Shown: positions 17,104 through 25,276, counted from the first letter of the stretch. The stretch: DNA of 64,000 nt from Mycobacterium sp. SM1 (GCF_018361265.1 NZ_JAFLNH010000002.1:1-64000); one strand, 5' to 3'. Translations and numbers: made by a program. Notes: generated from the sequence alone by a model not told the origin.

Positions 17104-17819
17104 AGGTATCTCCGGCTAGCGGTATCATCCGGCACCTCGATGCCCATCTTCTCCAGGATGGGTCGAGTGTCGCGAATATATCGCCGCCGGAGCTCTTCGT
17201 TGTTCTCCTGGCGCAGTCCCCACTTGACATATGCGTCGGAGAACTCCGAGTCCGATCGGCCGAACATGTCGAGAGCGGCCGGCCACCAGATCTTGATCTT
17301 TTCGTTGGCCTCTGCCAAGCCATCCTGTGTGCTACAGATACGGCGAAGATTGTTCATCCCGAAGGTTGCGTGAAACACTTCGTCCTTGTGCAGGCGATCG
17401 GCTACGTTCAGCAACGGCTCATACGGGACCCCTTCCCAGGTCTCGCCGATATAGCAGCCCACCCGGTCGCCCACCCCATTGAAGTAGGCGAGGTCGCAGA
17501 ACGTCTCGATAGGTAGCTTGAAAAAGTACTGTTGGATCTCGCTGGTCACGGGGCCTACACCGAGGCCTTCGAGAATCCGGGCGGTGATAGCGCCGTGCTC
17601 GACCTCTTGCTGCATGAGCTTGGCGTAGGTGACCTTGAGCTTCTCGTCCGGTATCAGGGTCATCCCCTTGACCCACAACTGATTCAGCAGGTCGATGTAG
17701 TGGGGGTTGGTAGTGTTCTCTAGATGGTGGGTAAGCATCCGAATCAGCAGCGTACGGAACTCCTCCGGCATGTCGGGGTCGTTTTCGGCATAAACCTTCC
17801 CGTGGGTAGCGGCGGTCAT
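17100..17819 (-). CDS. PaaA/PaaC-family di-iron oxygenase (acyl-CoA epoxidase-like)
   Basis: The protein has 239 residues, within the PaaA_PaaC (phenylacetic acid catabolic) family. A ferritin-like ligand set is visible: Glu34 in THHLENTTNPHY, Glu72-x-x-His75 in MQQEVEHGAITARILEG, Asp118 in FNGVGDRVGCYIG and Glu147-x-x-His150 in LHKDEVFHATFGMNNL. A complete set argues for a catalytic PaaA-like role even though the length is closer to PaaC (248) than PaaA (309). Phenylacetyl-CoA epoxidase needs PaaA, B, C and E; here only one family member is present. The ATG at 17819 is chosen for its AAGGAGG site, not the earlier in-frame start at 17846. It is the first gene of the minus-strand operon after the TetR gene. 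The substrate is unknown but is probably a CoA thioester. Confidence 0.8.
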   Translation of the reverse strand: MTAATHGKVYAENDPDMPEEFRTLLIRMLTHHLENTTNPHYIDLLNQLWVKGMTLIPDEKLKVTYAKLMQQEVEHGAITARILEGLGVGPVTSEIQQYFFKLPIETFCDLAYFNGVGDRVGCYIGETWEGVPYEPLLNVADRLHKDEVFHATFGMNNLRRICSTQDGLAEANEKIKIWWPAALDMFGRSDSEFSDAYVKWGLRQENNEELRRRYIRDTRPILEKMGIEVPDDTASRRYL

Positions 17820-18017
17820 GAAGGGCCTCCTTGTTAGGGGATCCACGCTATACAGACATCAAACCGGAGACGCCCAAATATGTCAACCGACCAGTCGGAC
17901 GAATTAATTTCCCGCCAAGAGGTGGCGACAAGCGTCCTTCTCGAGCCCGATAAGCCCGAGAAAGCCCCGTATCCGCAAGCGATCCGGTGTTGCGGGAGTC
18001 CGGCGGATACGCTGTTG
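17820..18017. promoter_or_regulatory. Leader between tetR and the oxygenase operon
   Basis: This 198-bp gap has no gene and separates the TetR stop from the oxygenase start on the same strand. It contains the palindrome at 17887-17898, so an independent, repressor-controlled promoter for the minus-strand catabolic genes most likely lies here. No clear -35/-10 pair was identified on the minus strand. Confidence 0.4.
17887..17898. promoter_or_regulatory. Candidate TetR operator (CCGAC-N2-GTCGG)
   Basis: The 12-bp inverted repeat CCGACCAGTCGG has 5-bp arms and a 2-bp spacer, a size and look common for TetR-family operators of fatty-acid or aromatic-acid clusters. It lies 68 bp upstream of the oxygenase ATG and next to the tetR gene. 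A related half site (GACCGACTCC) occurs near 18743 ahead of the divergent operon. Binding is inferred. Confidence 0.4.
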
Positions 18018-18683
18018 CTATTTGGCGCTGGCGGCGTCGATAGTCATCTTGCTAAGGTCAACAGAGACGTCTGAGCCGAGCACCAGACGCACGAAGTTTC
18101 GGGCGACTTCCTGCCAGTCGTCGACCTCGGGGCTGAACCACTTGTAGATCCAACTGGTTAACCCGAGGAGCGCGTGCGCGGCATACTTCGGGTCCACTGG
18201 CGTTATCACACCCTCTTTGACGGCAAAATCTACCGCCTCGATGAAGTGGCGCGCGTACCGACGCTCCTTAGCCAGCATGTCGGCCTCGTATTCGGAGGAG
18301 AGGCGTGGCCTGTTGCCGAAGAAAACCGCGAATAGGCTGGGCTCTTCGGCGACCAATTCGACCTGATGGGTGATCATGGCCGCAAGCCGTTCCCGGGGGT
18401 CGGGGAGTGTTGAGATCTGCTCGAGTCGCTGGAGTCCCTGACTGATGGCGCGATCGAAGATGAGGTACAGCAGGTACGCCTTGGACTCGATGTAGTGGTA
18501 CAGGCTGGCCTTACGAATATCCAGTTCAGCGGCGACGTCGTCGAGTGAGGCGGCGTCATACCCGTGGAGGTGGAAGGCGCGAATCGCGGCAGCGATGATT
18601 GCCTCGCGTCGCTCCAAGTACTCCGGCGTCGGCTCAGTAAGCCGAGGACGGCCTCGTCGTCTTATATGCGTACCTGATGACAT
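18018..18683 (-). CDS. TetR-family transcriptional regulator
   Basis: A 221-residue TetR protein. A basic N-terminus (IRRRGRPRLTEPTPEYLERR) precedes the DNA-binding helix-turn-helix (AAIRAFHLHGYDAASLDDVA, then ELDIRKASLYHYIESKAYLL, about residues 33-75). The remaining all-helical domain would bind a ligand, in such clusters often an acyl-CoA intermediate. It lies between the two divergent arms of the island: upstream of the oxygenase operon on the same strand and back-to-back with the maoC-mce operon. It is therefore the best candidate for the local repressor of both. Confidence 0.85.
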   Translation of the reverse strand: MSSGTHIRRRGRPRLTEPTPEYLERREAIIAAAIRAFHLHGYDAASLDDVAAELDIRKASLYHYIESKAYLLYLIFDRAISQGLQRLEQISTLPDPRERLAAMITHQVELVAEEPSLFAVFFGNRPRLSSEYEADMLAKERRYARHFIEAVDFAVKEGVITPVDPKYAAHALLGLTSWIYKWFSPEVDDWQEVARNFVRLVLGSDVSVDLSKMTIDAASAK

Positions 18684-18770
18684 CGAGTGCTGACCATACC
18701 CTTTGAAGTGCGGTTTTGTGTTTGTACCTCGGTTGCAGGAGCAGACCGACTCCTAGGCCCATATTGGGAC

Positions 18771-18798
18771 TTGACAACGGCTACTGCGAATATATTCT
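18771..18798 (+). promoter_or_regulatory. SigA-like promoter for the maoC-ligase-mce operon
   Basis: TTGACA at 18771-18776 is followed after 16 bp by TATTCT at 18793-18798, within an AT-rich patch (GAATATATTCTAC) that stands out in this GC-rich region. It would give a leader of roughly 165 bases before the first ATG at 18973, which has an AAGGAAAGGAG ribosome site. The leader contains several short repeats but no recognised riboswitch. Confidence 0.45.
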
Positions 18799-18972
18799 AC
18801 CTCACAGTCGATAGAAAGTGTGGACTGCGTCACGGTCGCTGGAAAGGGGGGCTCTCACGGCCAACGAAGCCTATCGGAGCTTGCGGCCTCTTGGAGTCAT
18901 CCGGTCTCGGGAGGTCAAGGATGACGCACCACCATCCTCCTGCGGCGCGATTTTAACAAGGAAAGGAGCGCG

Positions 18973-19362
18973 ATGAACCTAACTGCGAAGGGTGAGATTT
19001 TGATTGAGGTTCGCCAGCGGGTCGAACCGGTCAAGCTCGCTGAGGTGGCGGCCGCGATTGGGACCGAGAGCGCCGATGAGACGGCGCGGCTTACGCCCTA
19101 TTTCGGCCCCACCGTGGCTGGCGAACAGCTGTTGGTGGATCGACTCGGGCTCGACCTGTCGCGCGCATTGCTCGCGGGCCAATCCTACGAGTGGCAACGG
19201 CCGTTCGAGCCTCAAGAGGCCGTCACGATCCGAGTTTACATCGACGACGTGTATGAAAAAGGCAGCAACACGTTCGGGGTGGTCGCGACCGAAATCCGCG
19301 CCGAATCGGGCGAACTGGTCCAGCAGCAGCGCACGACCTTCATCGAGGCGACGGCCAAATGA
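18973..19362 (+). CDS. MaoC-like hydratase, N-domain subunit (FAS1-like dehydratase domain)
   Basis: The 129-residue protein matches the N-terminal, non-catalytic hot-dog domain of split MaoC hydratases such as HadA/HadC and ChsH1. It starts with the segment around RQRVEPVKLAEVAAAIG and has GQSYEWQRPFEPQEAVTIRV and the C-terminal strand GELVQQQRTTFIEA. The catalytic Asp/His pair is absent and is supplied by the next gene, which overlaps by 4 bp (ATGA). The two would form a heteromeric (R)-specific or trans-enoyl-CoA hydratase with a roomy pocket for bulky acyl chains. First gene of the plus-strand operon. Confidence 0.75.
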   Translation: MNLTAKGEILIEVRQRVEPVKLAEVAAAIGTESADETARLTPYFGPTVAGEQLLVDRLGLDLSRALLAGQSYEWQRPFEPQEAVTIRVYIDDVYEKGSNTFGVVATEIRAESGELVQQQRTTFIEATAK

Positions 19363-19706
19363 CCGAGTTTCGGCCTGCGAGTATCCCGCCTGTGACCCGG
19401 GTGCAAATCGCCCGCTACGCCGGCGCGGTCGGCGATTTCAACCCTATCCACGTCGACGAGGAGTTCGCCCGTGCGGCCGGCATGCCCTCGGTGATCGCCC
19501 ACGGACCCCTGACTGTGACCTTGGCAATCGACGCCCTGATCTCTCAAGTTGGTGCCAGAACGCTGCGTCGGTTCGATGCTCGCCTGCGCGCACCCGTTTT
19601 GCCGGGTGACACTCTCACCGTCGTGCCGTCGGGTGATGGTGTTGAGATCCGCACGGAGGCAGGCAAAGTCGTGGCAACCGCCACTGTTGTCGTGGAGAAT
19701 CCGTGA
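19359..19706 (+). CDS. MaoC-like hydratase, catalytic subunit
   Basis: The 115-residue hot-dog protein carries the hydratase-2 motif YAGAVGDFNPIHVDEEFARA with Asp and His five residues apart, followed by GMPSVIAHGPLTVTLA. It would hydrate a 2-enoyl-CoA, with the upstream MaoC-N protein completing the active site, as in HadAB and ChsH1/ChsH2. Both junctions overlap: ATGA with the gene before, and GTGA with the enoyl-CoA hydratase after. The presence of such a split hydratase in addition to a crotonase-type hydratase suggests either two turns of oxidation or a substituted or branched acyl chain that needs the wider MaoC site. Confidence 0.82.
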   Translation: MTEFRPASIPPVTRVQIARYAGAVGDFNPIHVDEEFARAAGMPSVIAHGPLTVTLAIDALISQVGARTLRRFDARLRAPVLPGDTLTVVPSGDGVEIRTEAGKVVATATVVVENP

Positions 19707-20494
19707 GCTACGAGTACCTGCTTGAGGAGGACAGCGCAGACGGCGTGCGGGTCCTAACGCTTAACCGGCCCGACAGGCTCAACGCCTGGAATACCCCGAT
19801 GCGTCGTGAGCTTCGCGACGCGGTCGAGCGTGCGGCGGCCGACCCGAGCCTACGGGCGCTGATCCTGGCCGGTGCTGGCCGTGCATTCTCCGCGGGCGAA
19901 GACGTCTCTGGCATGGAGGAACTCGCCGCGATTGGCACCCGCGGATTTCGCGCTGTGGCGCGCGGCATTCACGAAGTGTTCGACACCGTCGAAGCCATGG
20001 AAGTTCCCGTCATCGCTGCGATCGACGGTGTCGCCGCTGGTGGTGGCTTTGAACTCGCGTTGTCGTGCGACTTTCGGGTAATGACCGAGCGGTCGCGGTT
20101 CGTGATGCCCGAGGCGAAAGTCGGACTCATCCCAGGCTCGGGTGGATGCTCTCGCCTGGTCCGGCATGTTGGGCTCGGGCGGGCCAAGGAACTCGTCATG
20201 CTGGGCGACGCCCTGTCGTCGCGCCGCGCCCTCGAGCTGGGGTTGGCCACCCAAGTCGTTGGCGATGGGGAGGCCGTCCAGGCGGCTCGCAAGCTCACCG
20301 ACCGGCTGTTGAGCTTGGCGCCGCTTGCTCTCGGCATGGCCAAGCTTGTCCTCAACACGTGCGCCGATGTTGATGCCGAGACAGGTCGCCGCCTGGAGCG
20401 TTTGGGTCAGAGCGTCCTGAAGACCACCAGCGACCACCGTGAGGGGGTAGCGGCGTTTCTCGCCAAACGTCGCCCGCATTGGGAGGCACGATGA
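19703..20494 (+). CDS. Enoyl-CoA hydratase (crotonase family)
   Basis: A 263-residue enoyl-CoA hydratase. In contrast to the crotonase at 11383-12132, both catalytic Glu are present, in AAGGGFELALSCDFRVMTE and in FVMPEAKVGLIPGSGGCSRL. Oxyanion-hole residues are in GRAFSAGEDVSGM. The start is GTG, overlapping the MaoC stop (GTGA), and its stop overlaps the ligase start (ATGA). It would add water to a 2-enoyl-CoA in the beta-oxidation of the imported acid. Which of the two hydratases acts on which intermediate is not evident. Confidence 0.87.
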   Translation: MSYEYLLEEDSADGVRVLTLNRPDRLNAWNTPMRRELRDAVERAAADPSLRALILAGAGRAFSAGEDVSGMEELAAIGTRGFRAVARGIHEVFDTVEAMEVPVIAAIDGVAAGGGFELALSCDFRVMTERSRFVMPEAKVGLIPGSGGCSRLVRHVGLGRAKELVMLGDALSSRRALELGLATQVVGDGEAVQAARKLTDRLLSLAPLALGMAKLVLNTCADVDAETGRRLERLGQSVLKTTSDHREGVAAFLAKRRPHWEAR

Positions 20495-21855
20495 ACGCCC
20501 GGGGTGACCGCTACTGGAATCGCGCTACCCAAACCGCACCGCGTGAGGTGCTCGATCAGTTACACCTCCGACGGATTCAGCACCTGGTCGCCCTGGCCTA
20601 CGAACGCTCACCGCTGCATCGCCGCCTCTATGACGACGCGGGTATTAAGCCATCGGATATTCGTACCTGGGACGACTACTACCGCCGACTGCCGTTCACC
20701 GACAAAGGTGACTACATGGCCGAGCAGGAGAGACACGGCTACGGTGGCTTGGCCCTGGAGCAACGCGACTGGCAGCAATACTTTCACACCAGCGGAACCA
20801 CTGGTCGGTTCATGAACGAAGTCATGACCCACTACGACATGCACAAGGCGGGCTCTCAGTACTGCTATGGCCTTTGGGACTATGGAATCCGGTCCACGGA
20901 CTCGATGTTCTTCTGCTTCGACTTCGGCATGTGGATCGGGCTTTGGAGCTTCTATTGGGGTGCACGCAACCTTGGGCTCACGATCATCTCGGGTGGCGGT
21001 CTATCCGGTCGCGACCGGGTCCGCAAGATCATGGAGCTGCGCCCCACCATCGTCTGCGGCACCCCGACCTACCTTCTGCACCTTGCCGATATCGCACAGG
21101 CTGAGGGGATTGACATCCGAGGAGCCGGCGTGCAGATGCTCGCCGGTGGCGGCGAGGCGGGCTTCGCTATTCCGTTGACCCGCCAGAAGCTCGCCGAGGC
21201 GTGGGGAACTGACCGCATCTACGACGCCTACGGAATCGGTGAAGCGCTGTTCATCGCTCAGTCGTGCCGGGAGTGGGCGGGTGGCGTGCACCTCATCGAG
21301 GACGTGTGCCATGCCTACACCGCGGACCCCAACACGGGTGAGCCAGTGAGCGATCCGAATGCAATAGGGGAGAACGTCATTACTAGCTACACGCGCCTGG
21401 CGCAACCGTTTATCAAGTACCGCACACACGATCTAGTTCGTCTGGATCGCAATCCAGAGCATGGTTGCGGCTGGACCTGGGGCCATTATCGGGGAAGCGT
21501 CTTGGGCCGGACAGACTTTATGGTCACCATCCGCGGTGTCAACGTGTTTCCTACCGCCGTGGAGAACCTTATCGGCGAAATCGCTGGTTTGTCGGGCCAT
21601 TACGAGCTGCACATCTCCCGTCGGGAGGGAATGGACCGCATGCTCATTAAGGTGGAGTCGGCCGTCAACGACGCCGACCGCGATTTCCTAAACCACCGAC
21701 TAGCCTCCCATCTCTACACCCATCTGGGAGTGCATCTCGAAGTCCAGGTGCTCGACCCCGGCACATTGCCACGCTACCAGCTGAAGACCAAGCGGATCTT
21801 CGACCACCGCGAGCCGGCTGAGCGCCCCCAGTTCACTTTCGGGGGCAACGCATGA
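20491..21855 (+). CDS. PaaK-like acyl/aryl-CoA ligase (AMP-forming)
   Basis: The 454-residue enzyme belongs to the phenylacetate-CoA ligase branch of adenylate-forming enzymes. Motifs in order are YFHTSGTTGRFMNEV (AMP-binding loop, about residue 93), GTPTYLLHLADIAQ, AGGGEAGFAIP, YDAYGIGEALFIAQ, FIKYRTHDLVRLD, LGRTDFMVTIRGVNVFPT and the C-terminal Lys in LPRYQLKTKRIFDH. It activates a carboxylic acid with ATP and CoA, so it would feed the pathway. The ATG at 20491 overlaps the previous stop; an earlier in-frame ATG at 20479 is less likely. Its place between beta-oxidation genes and the mce importer suggests immediate CoA-trapping of the imported acid. Aryl specificity is suggested by the family only. 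Confidence 0.87.
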   Translation: MNARGDRYWNRATQTAPREVLDQLHLRRIQHLVALAYERSPLHRRLYDDAGIKPSDIRTWDDYYRRLPFTDKGDYMAEQERHGYGGLALEQRDWQQYFHTSGTTGRFMNEVMTHYDMHKAGSQYCYGLWDYGIRSTDSMFFCFDFGMWIGLWSFYWGARNLGLTIISGGGLSGRDRVRKIMELRPTIVCGTPTYLLHLADIAQAEGIDIRGAGVQMLAGGGEAGFAIPLTRQKLAEAWGTDRIYDAYGIGEALFIAQSCREWAGGVHLIEDVCHAYTADPNTGEPVSDPNAIGENVITSYTRLAQPFIKYRTHDLVRLDRNPEHGCGWTWGHYRGSVLGRTDFMVTIRGVNVFPTAVENLIGEIAGLSGHYELHISRREGMDRMLIKVESAVNDADRDFLNHRLASHLYTHLGVHLEVQVLDPGTLPRYQLKTKRIFDHREPAERPQFTFGGNA

Positions 21856-22058
21856 GCGCACCTATGCCGCCGCAGGCCACGAACGGCCAGCACGAATCCC
21901 TGCACCGCCTGTTAAACGTGCGTCGGGCACTGCTAGCTGAAGAAGCCAACGCGCCAACACCGGCGGTGGCCCGTGCCCTTGAGATGGCCGATGTCTACCT
22001 GTTTCTTGCCATCTCGTATCTCGGCTACACCGACCATCTGTTTCCGGAGGAGCGATGA
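21852..22058 (+). CDS. Unknown 68-residue protein coupled to the ligase
   Basis: A small frame with ATGA overlaps at both ends: with the ligase stop at 21852 and with the next small frame at 22055. Helices are likely (RLLNVRRALLAEEANAP, then AVARALEMADVYLFLAISYL), ending GYTDHLFPEER. There are no cysteine or metal motifs and no convincing membrane helix; the hydrophobic patch is about 10 residues. No family is recognised. The double coupling and a codon usage like its neighbours argue that it is translated. Confidence 0.6.
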   Translation: MSAPMPPQATNGQHESLHRLLNVRRALLAEEANAPTPAVARALEMADVYLFLAISYLGYTDHLFPEER

Positions 22059-22201
22059 CAAGCCTGGGTTTGTGGGGGCACCAGGCCGTGAGAACCGCCC
22101 GACCTTATCTGATGCCGGTGGTGGCGCGTCTCTTGTGCCGCGGGGATCGGCGCTGCACCAAGCAGCCCGCCGTGACATCTGGCAGAAACGAGTTGCCATG
22201 A
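22055..22201 (+). CDS. Unknown 48-residue protein between ligase block and yrbEA
   Basis: The frame fills the gap between the 68-residue ORF and yrbEA exactly. Its ATG overlaps the previous stop (ATGA at 22055-22058) and its TGA overlaps the yrbEA ATG (ATGA at 22198-22201). It begins MTSLGLWGHQAVRTARPYLM and is basic, with two Cys in LLCRGDRRCTK. The family is not recognised. If it is not a functional protein it may serve to carry ribosomes onto yrbEA, which has no strong ribosome site of its own. Confidence 0.5.
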   Translation: MTSLGLWGHQAVRTARPYLMPVVARLLCRGDRRCTKQPAVTSGRNELP

Positions 22202-23013
22202 CTACTACCAGGTCTCGTGTTGATGTGTCCAGCATAGCTACTCTGACGTCGGTTTTTGCGCCCGTTAAGTTGCTGCAGGCGTGGGGCGGTTTCTTTGCGA
22301 TGTCGCTGGACGCGTTGGCGGGGATGTTTCGGCCTCCGTTCGCCTGGCGTGAATACACATTGCAGAGCTGGTTTGTGGCGCGAGTATCAATCGTGCCGTC
22401 CCTGGTGTTAGTGCTGCCGTGGTCGGTGCTCATTATCTTCACCCTCAACACTTTGCTGATAGATATCGGCGCCGCGGATTATAGCGGGGCGGCCGCGTCA
22501 TTCGCCGTGGTGACCTCGATGGCACCGGTGAGCAATGTAATGGTGATCGCCGGGGCGGGCGCCACCGCCATTTGCGCCGATCTGGGTGCGCGGGTGATTC
22601 GGGAGGAATTGGACGCGCTGCGGGTGATGGGAGTCGACCCGATCCGAGCGTTAGTCGTCCCGCGTGTGCTGGCTGTGGGCACGGTGGCCTTCTTGTTAGC
22701 CGGAGCGGTGACTGTGGCGGCTCTCACGGTCACCTTCGTCTTTGCTGTGTTTGTCCAGCACGTTTCTCCCGGCGCCTTTGTGGACCACCTGACCTTGTTG
22801 ATCGGCGTCCGCAACGTCGTGGTCTCAGTGTTCAAGACAACGATATTCGGGCTCACGGGAGGCTTGATCGCCTGCTACAAGGGCATCACGGTCGGCGGCG
22901 GCCCAGCGGGTGTCGGCAGGGCCGTCAACGAGACGGTGGTGTTCGCGTTCGTGGCGATGTTTGCAATTAACACCACCGTGGACTCAATCACTATCCCGTT
23001 AATGCTGGTGTGA
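22198..23013 (+). CDS. YrbEA-type permease subunit of the Mce transporter
   Basis: A 271-residue MlaE/YrbE integral membrane protein. After an amphipathic start (FAPVKLLQAWGGFFAMSLDA) it has about five to six hydrophobic segments, including VPSLVLVLPWSVLIIFTLNT, FAVVTSMAPVSNVMVIAGAG and FLLAGAVTVAALTVTFVFAV. The family loop for ATPase coupling is seen as IREELDALRVMGVDPIRALV, and the C-terminus has CYKGITVGGGPAGVGRAVNE. With YrbEB it forms the inner-membrane channel driven by the shared ATPase MceG, which is encoded elsewhere. The ATG at 22198 is chosen for its overlap with the preceding small ORF; the frame stays open to 21973. Confidence 0.88.
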   Translation: MTTTRSRVDVSSIATLTSVFAPVKLLQAWGGFFAMSLDALAGMFRPPFAWREYTLQSWFVARVSIVPSLVLVLPWSVLIIFTLNTLLIDIGAADYSGAAASFAVVTSMAPVSNVMVIAGAGATAICADLGARVIREELDALRVMGVDPIRALVVPRVLAVGTVAFLLAGAVTVAALTVTFVFAVFVQHVSPGAFVDHLTLLIGVRNVVVSVFKTTIFGLTGGLIACYKGITVGGGPAGVGRAVNETVVFAFVAMFAINTTVDSITIPLMLV

Positions 23014-23019
23014 GGCCCC

Positions 23020-23883
23020 ATGGATTCAGCGCTGAGCGCCCAGGTGAGCAAACAGTTTCCGCGGCTGCGCCGCGCGACTAGCAGCCTGATCGCCGAATGG
23101 AATCGGATCGGAGCGCAGACGCGTTTTTATGCCACGGTGCTCGGTTCGGTTCCCGAGGCTGTTGTCCGCTACCGAACCGAATTGTTGCGGCTGCTCGCCG
23201 AAATGGGGATGGGCGCAGGGGCGCTTGCGATGATCGGCGGCAGTCTTGGTGTCGTCGGCCTCATTGTCACGGCTAACGGCATCCTCGTCGGGGTATTGGC
23301 ATATCAAGAGCTGGGCAACATCGGTATCGATGCCATGACGGGTTTAGCGGGATCGATACTCAACTTGCGGTTCATGGTCCCCGGCAGTTGTATCGTCGCC
23401 ATCGCGACGACGATTGGTTCCGGCGCGACCGCCCGGCTGGGAGCGATGCGGATCAACGAGGAGATCGACGCGCTTGAAGTACTTGGGATTCGCAGCATCA
23501 CCTACTTGGCGTCTACCCAAGTCATCGCCGCACTGGTTGCGGTGGTTCCGGTGTACTGCTCGGCGACGGTAGTGTGCTTTCTCGCCTCCCGCATTACGAC
23601 CACTGTATTCTATCGTCAGGGATCAGGTGTCTATGACCATTATTTCAACACCTTTTTGTATCCCAGCAATGTGCTCTGGTCGTTCTTCATTACGCTTGCG
23701 ATGACTGTGGTCATCATGGTGGTGCACACCTATTACGGGTACACCGCGAGCGGCGGTCCGGCCGGGGTCGGTGAAGCGGTGGGCCGGTCGGTGCGTGCCT
23801 CACTGGTGACCTCGGTAGTAGGGCTCGCGATGATCAGTTTGGCAGCCTACGGTCAATCGGGGGGCTTCCATGTCGCGAGCTAG
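23020..23883 (+). CDS. YrbEB-type permease subunit of the Mce transporter
   Basis: The 287-residue partner of YrbEA. It has the MlaE layout with the coupling segment INEEIDALEVLGIRSITYLA and the C-terminal YYGYTASGGPAGVGEAVGRS. Hydrophobic helices include AGALAMIGGSLGVVGLIVTA and VIAALVAVVPVYCSATVVCF. It starts 6 bp after yrbEA and overlaps mceA by 14 bp. The two permeases are thought to sit at the base of the hexameric MceA-F tunnel in the cytoplasmic membrane. Confidence 0.9.
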   Translation: MDSALSAQVSKQFPRLRRATSSLIAEWNRIGAQTRFYATVLGSVPEAVVRYRTELLRLLAEMGMGAGALAMIGGSLGVVGLIVTANGILVGVLAYQELGNIGIDAMTGLAGSILNLRFMVPGSCIVAIATTIGSGATARLGAMRINEEIDALEVLGIRSITYLASTQVIAALVAVVPVYCSATVVCFLASRITTTVFYRQGSGVYDHYFNTFLYPSNVLWSFFITLAMTVVIMVVHTYYGYTASGGPAGVGEAVGRSVRASLVTSVVGLAMISLAAYGQSGGFHVAS

Positions 23884-25276
23884 CGGTGTCAAACATCGGG
23901 CCCGGGAACACCGGCTTCACGCCGCATGGTGGACGCTGATCCTTTTCACGGCAATCGGCGCGTTCGGGATCACGACTGCTGCGGCCTTCACCGGCGAGTA
24001 CAAGCCCCATGTACCGGTGACATTGATATCTGATCGAGCTGGCCTCGTGCTGGCGCCCAACGCTAAGGTCATGCTACGCGGCATCGAGGTCGGTCGGGTC
24101 AGCCGAATCGACAGCGGCGCGAACGGGGCGGCCTTGCGACTACAGATCAACCGTGATCAGATCCGCTACATCCCGGCGAACGCGGAAGCAGAGATCAAAG
24201 CCACCAGCATCTTCGGTGCCAAATTCGTTGAGCTGGTGCCCCCACCGCTCCCAAGCCCAAATCGGCTTGCCGCGGGTGCGGTGCTGCACTCGAGGAACGT
24301 CGCCACCGAGGTCAACACGGTCTTTGAGAATGTCGTTGATCTGCTCAAGATGGTCGATCCGGTCAAGCTGAACGCGGTGCTGACCGCGGTGGCTGAGGGG
24401 GTGCGCGGACAAGGTCCACGAATCGGCGAGGCCGCCACCGATCTCAACCAAGTGTTGCTGGCCCTCAACACGCGCAGCAACACCTTCCGCCAGGATTTGC
24501 GCTCAGTTAAAGGCTTCGCGGACGCCATTGACCCAGCTGCCCGGGACATCATAACTATCCTGAACGCCGTCAGCACCACCAGCACCACCGTCGTGAATCA
24601 TTCGGCCGCGTTGGATACTCTGCTACTCAACGCGATCGGATTCACGACGGCCGGAACGAACCTGCTGGCCACGAGTAGGGATAGTCTCGACGCATCGGTC
24701 AACGCTCTCGAGCCGACAACCAACCTGCTGCTTAAGTACAACCCCGAATACACGTGCATGATGCAGGGCGCCACCTGGTTTCTCGACCATGGGGGCTATT
24801 CGTCGATGGGCGGCGCCGATGGCCGGTCTTTGATTTTCGATTTCGGCTTGTCGTTTGGTGCCGACCCGTACGTGTATCCCGACAACCTGCCCATTGTCGC
24901 CGCTAAGGGCGGGCCCGATGGCAAGCCTGGGTGTGGGTCGTTGCCAGATGTCACGAAGAACTTCCCCTCACGAAAGCTGATCATGAACGTTGGCTGGGGA
25001 ACCGGTGTCGATGTCCGCCCGAATCCCGGCATCGGCCATCCCTGCTGGGCCGACTACTTCCCGGTGACCCGCGCTGTGCCGGAATTGCCAAGCATCCGCC
25101 AGTGCATTCCGGGGCCGGCGCCCGGCCCCATCCCGTATCCCGGGGCGCCTCCCTACGGCGCTCCGCTATACGGGCCGGGTGGGGTGCCGCTATGGCCGGG
25201 AGTGCCCCCGGCCCAACCCAGCTCTGCGTCGCCACAGGCCGGTCAGCCACCGGCCGAAGTCCGTCCTCAGCCATGA
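23870..25276 (+). CDS. MceA-type substrate-tunnel protein
   Basis: A 468-residue Mce-family protein: an N-terminal membrane anchor (AWWTLILFTAIGAFGITTAA, about residues 19-38), the MlaD/Mce beta-barrel domain with VPVTLISDRAGLVLAPNAKV and VMLRGIEVGRVSRID, then a long helical region and a Pro/Gly-rich tail (GAPPYGAPLYGPGGVPLWPG). MceA-F are believed to form a hexamer spanning the periplasm through which lipids or sterols pass inward. The region around GATWFLDHGGYSSMGGADGR with two Cys is a typical MceA C-terminal part. Only in this operon context can a substrate be guessed: the acid activated by the upstream ligase. Confidence 0.9.
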   Translation: MSRASGVKHRAREHRLHAAWWTLILFTAIGAFGITTAAAFTGEYKPHVPVTLISDRAGLVLAPNAKVMLRGIEVGRVSRIDSGANGAALRLQINRDQIRYIPANAEAEIKATSIFGAKFVELVPPPLPSPNRLAAGAVLHSRNVATEVNTVFENVVDLLKMVDPVKLNAVLTAVAEGVRGQGPRIGEAATDLNQVLLALNTRSNTFRQDLRSVKGFADAIDPAARDIITILNAVSTTSTTVVNHSAALDTLLLNAIGFTTAGTNLLATSRDSLDASVNALEPTTNLLLKYNPEYTCMMQGATWFLDHGGYSSMGGADGRSLIFDFGLSFGADPYVYPDNLPIVAAKGGPDGKPGCGSLPDVTKNFPSRKLIMNVGWGTGVDVRPNPGIGHPCWADYFPVTRAVPELPSIRQCIPGPAPGPIPYPGAPPYGAPLYGPGGVPLWPGVPPAQPSSASPQAGQPPAEVRPQP

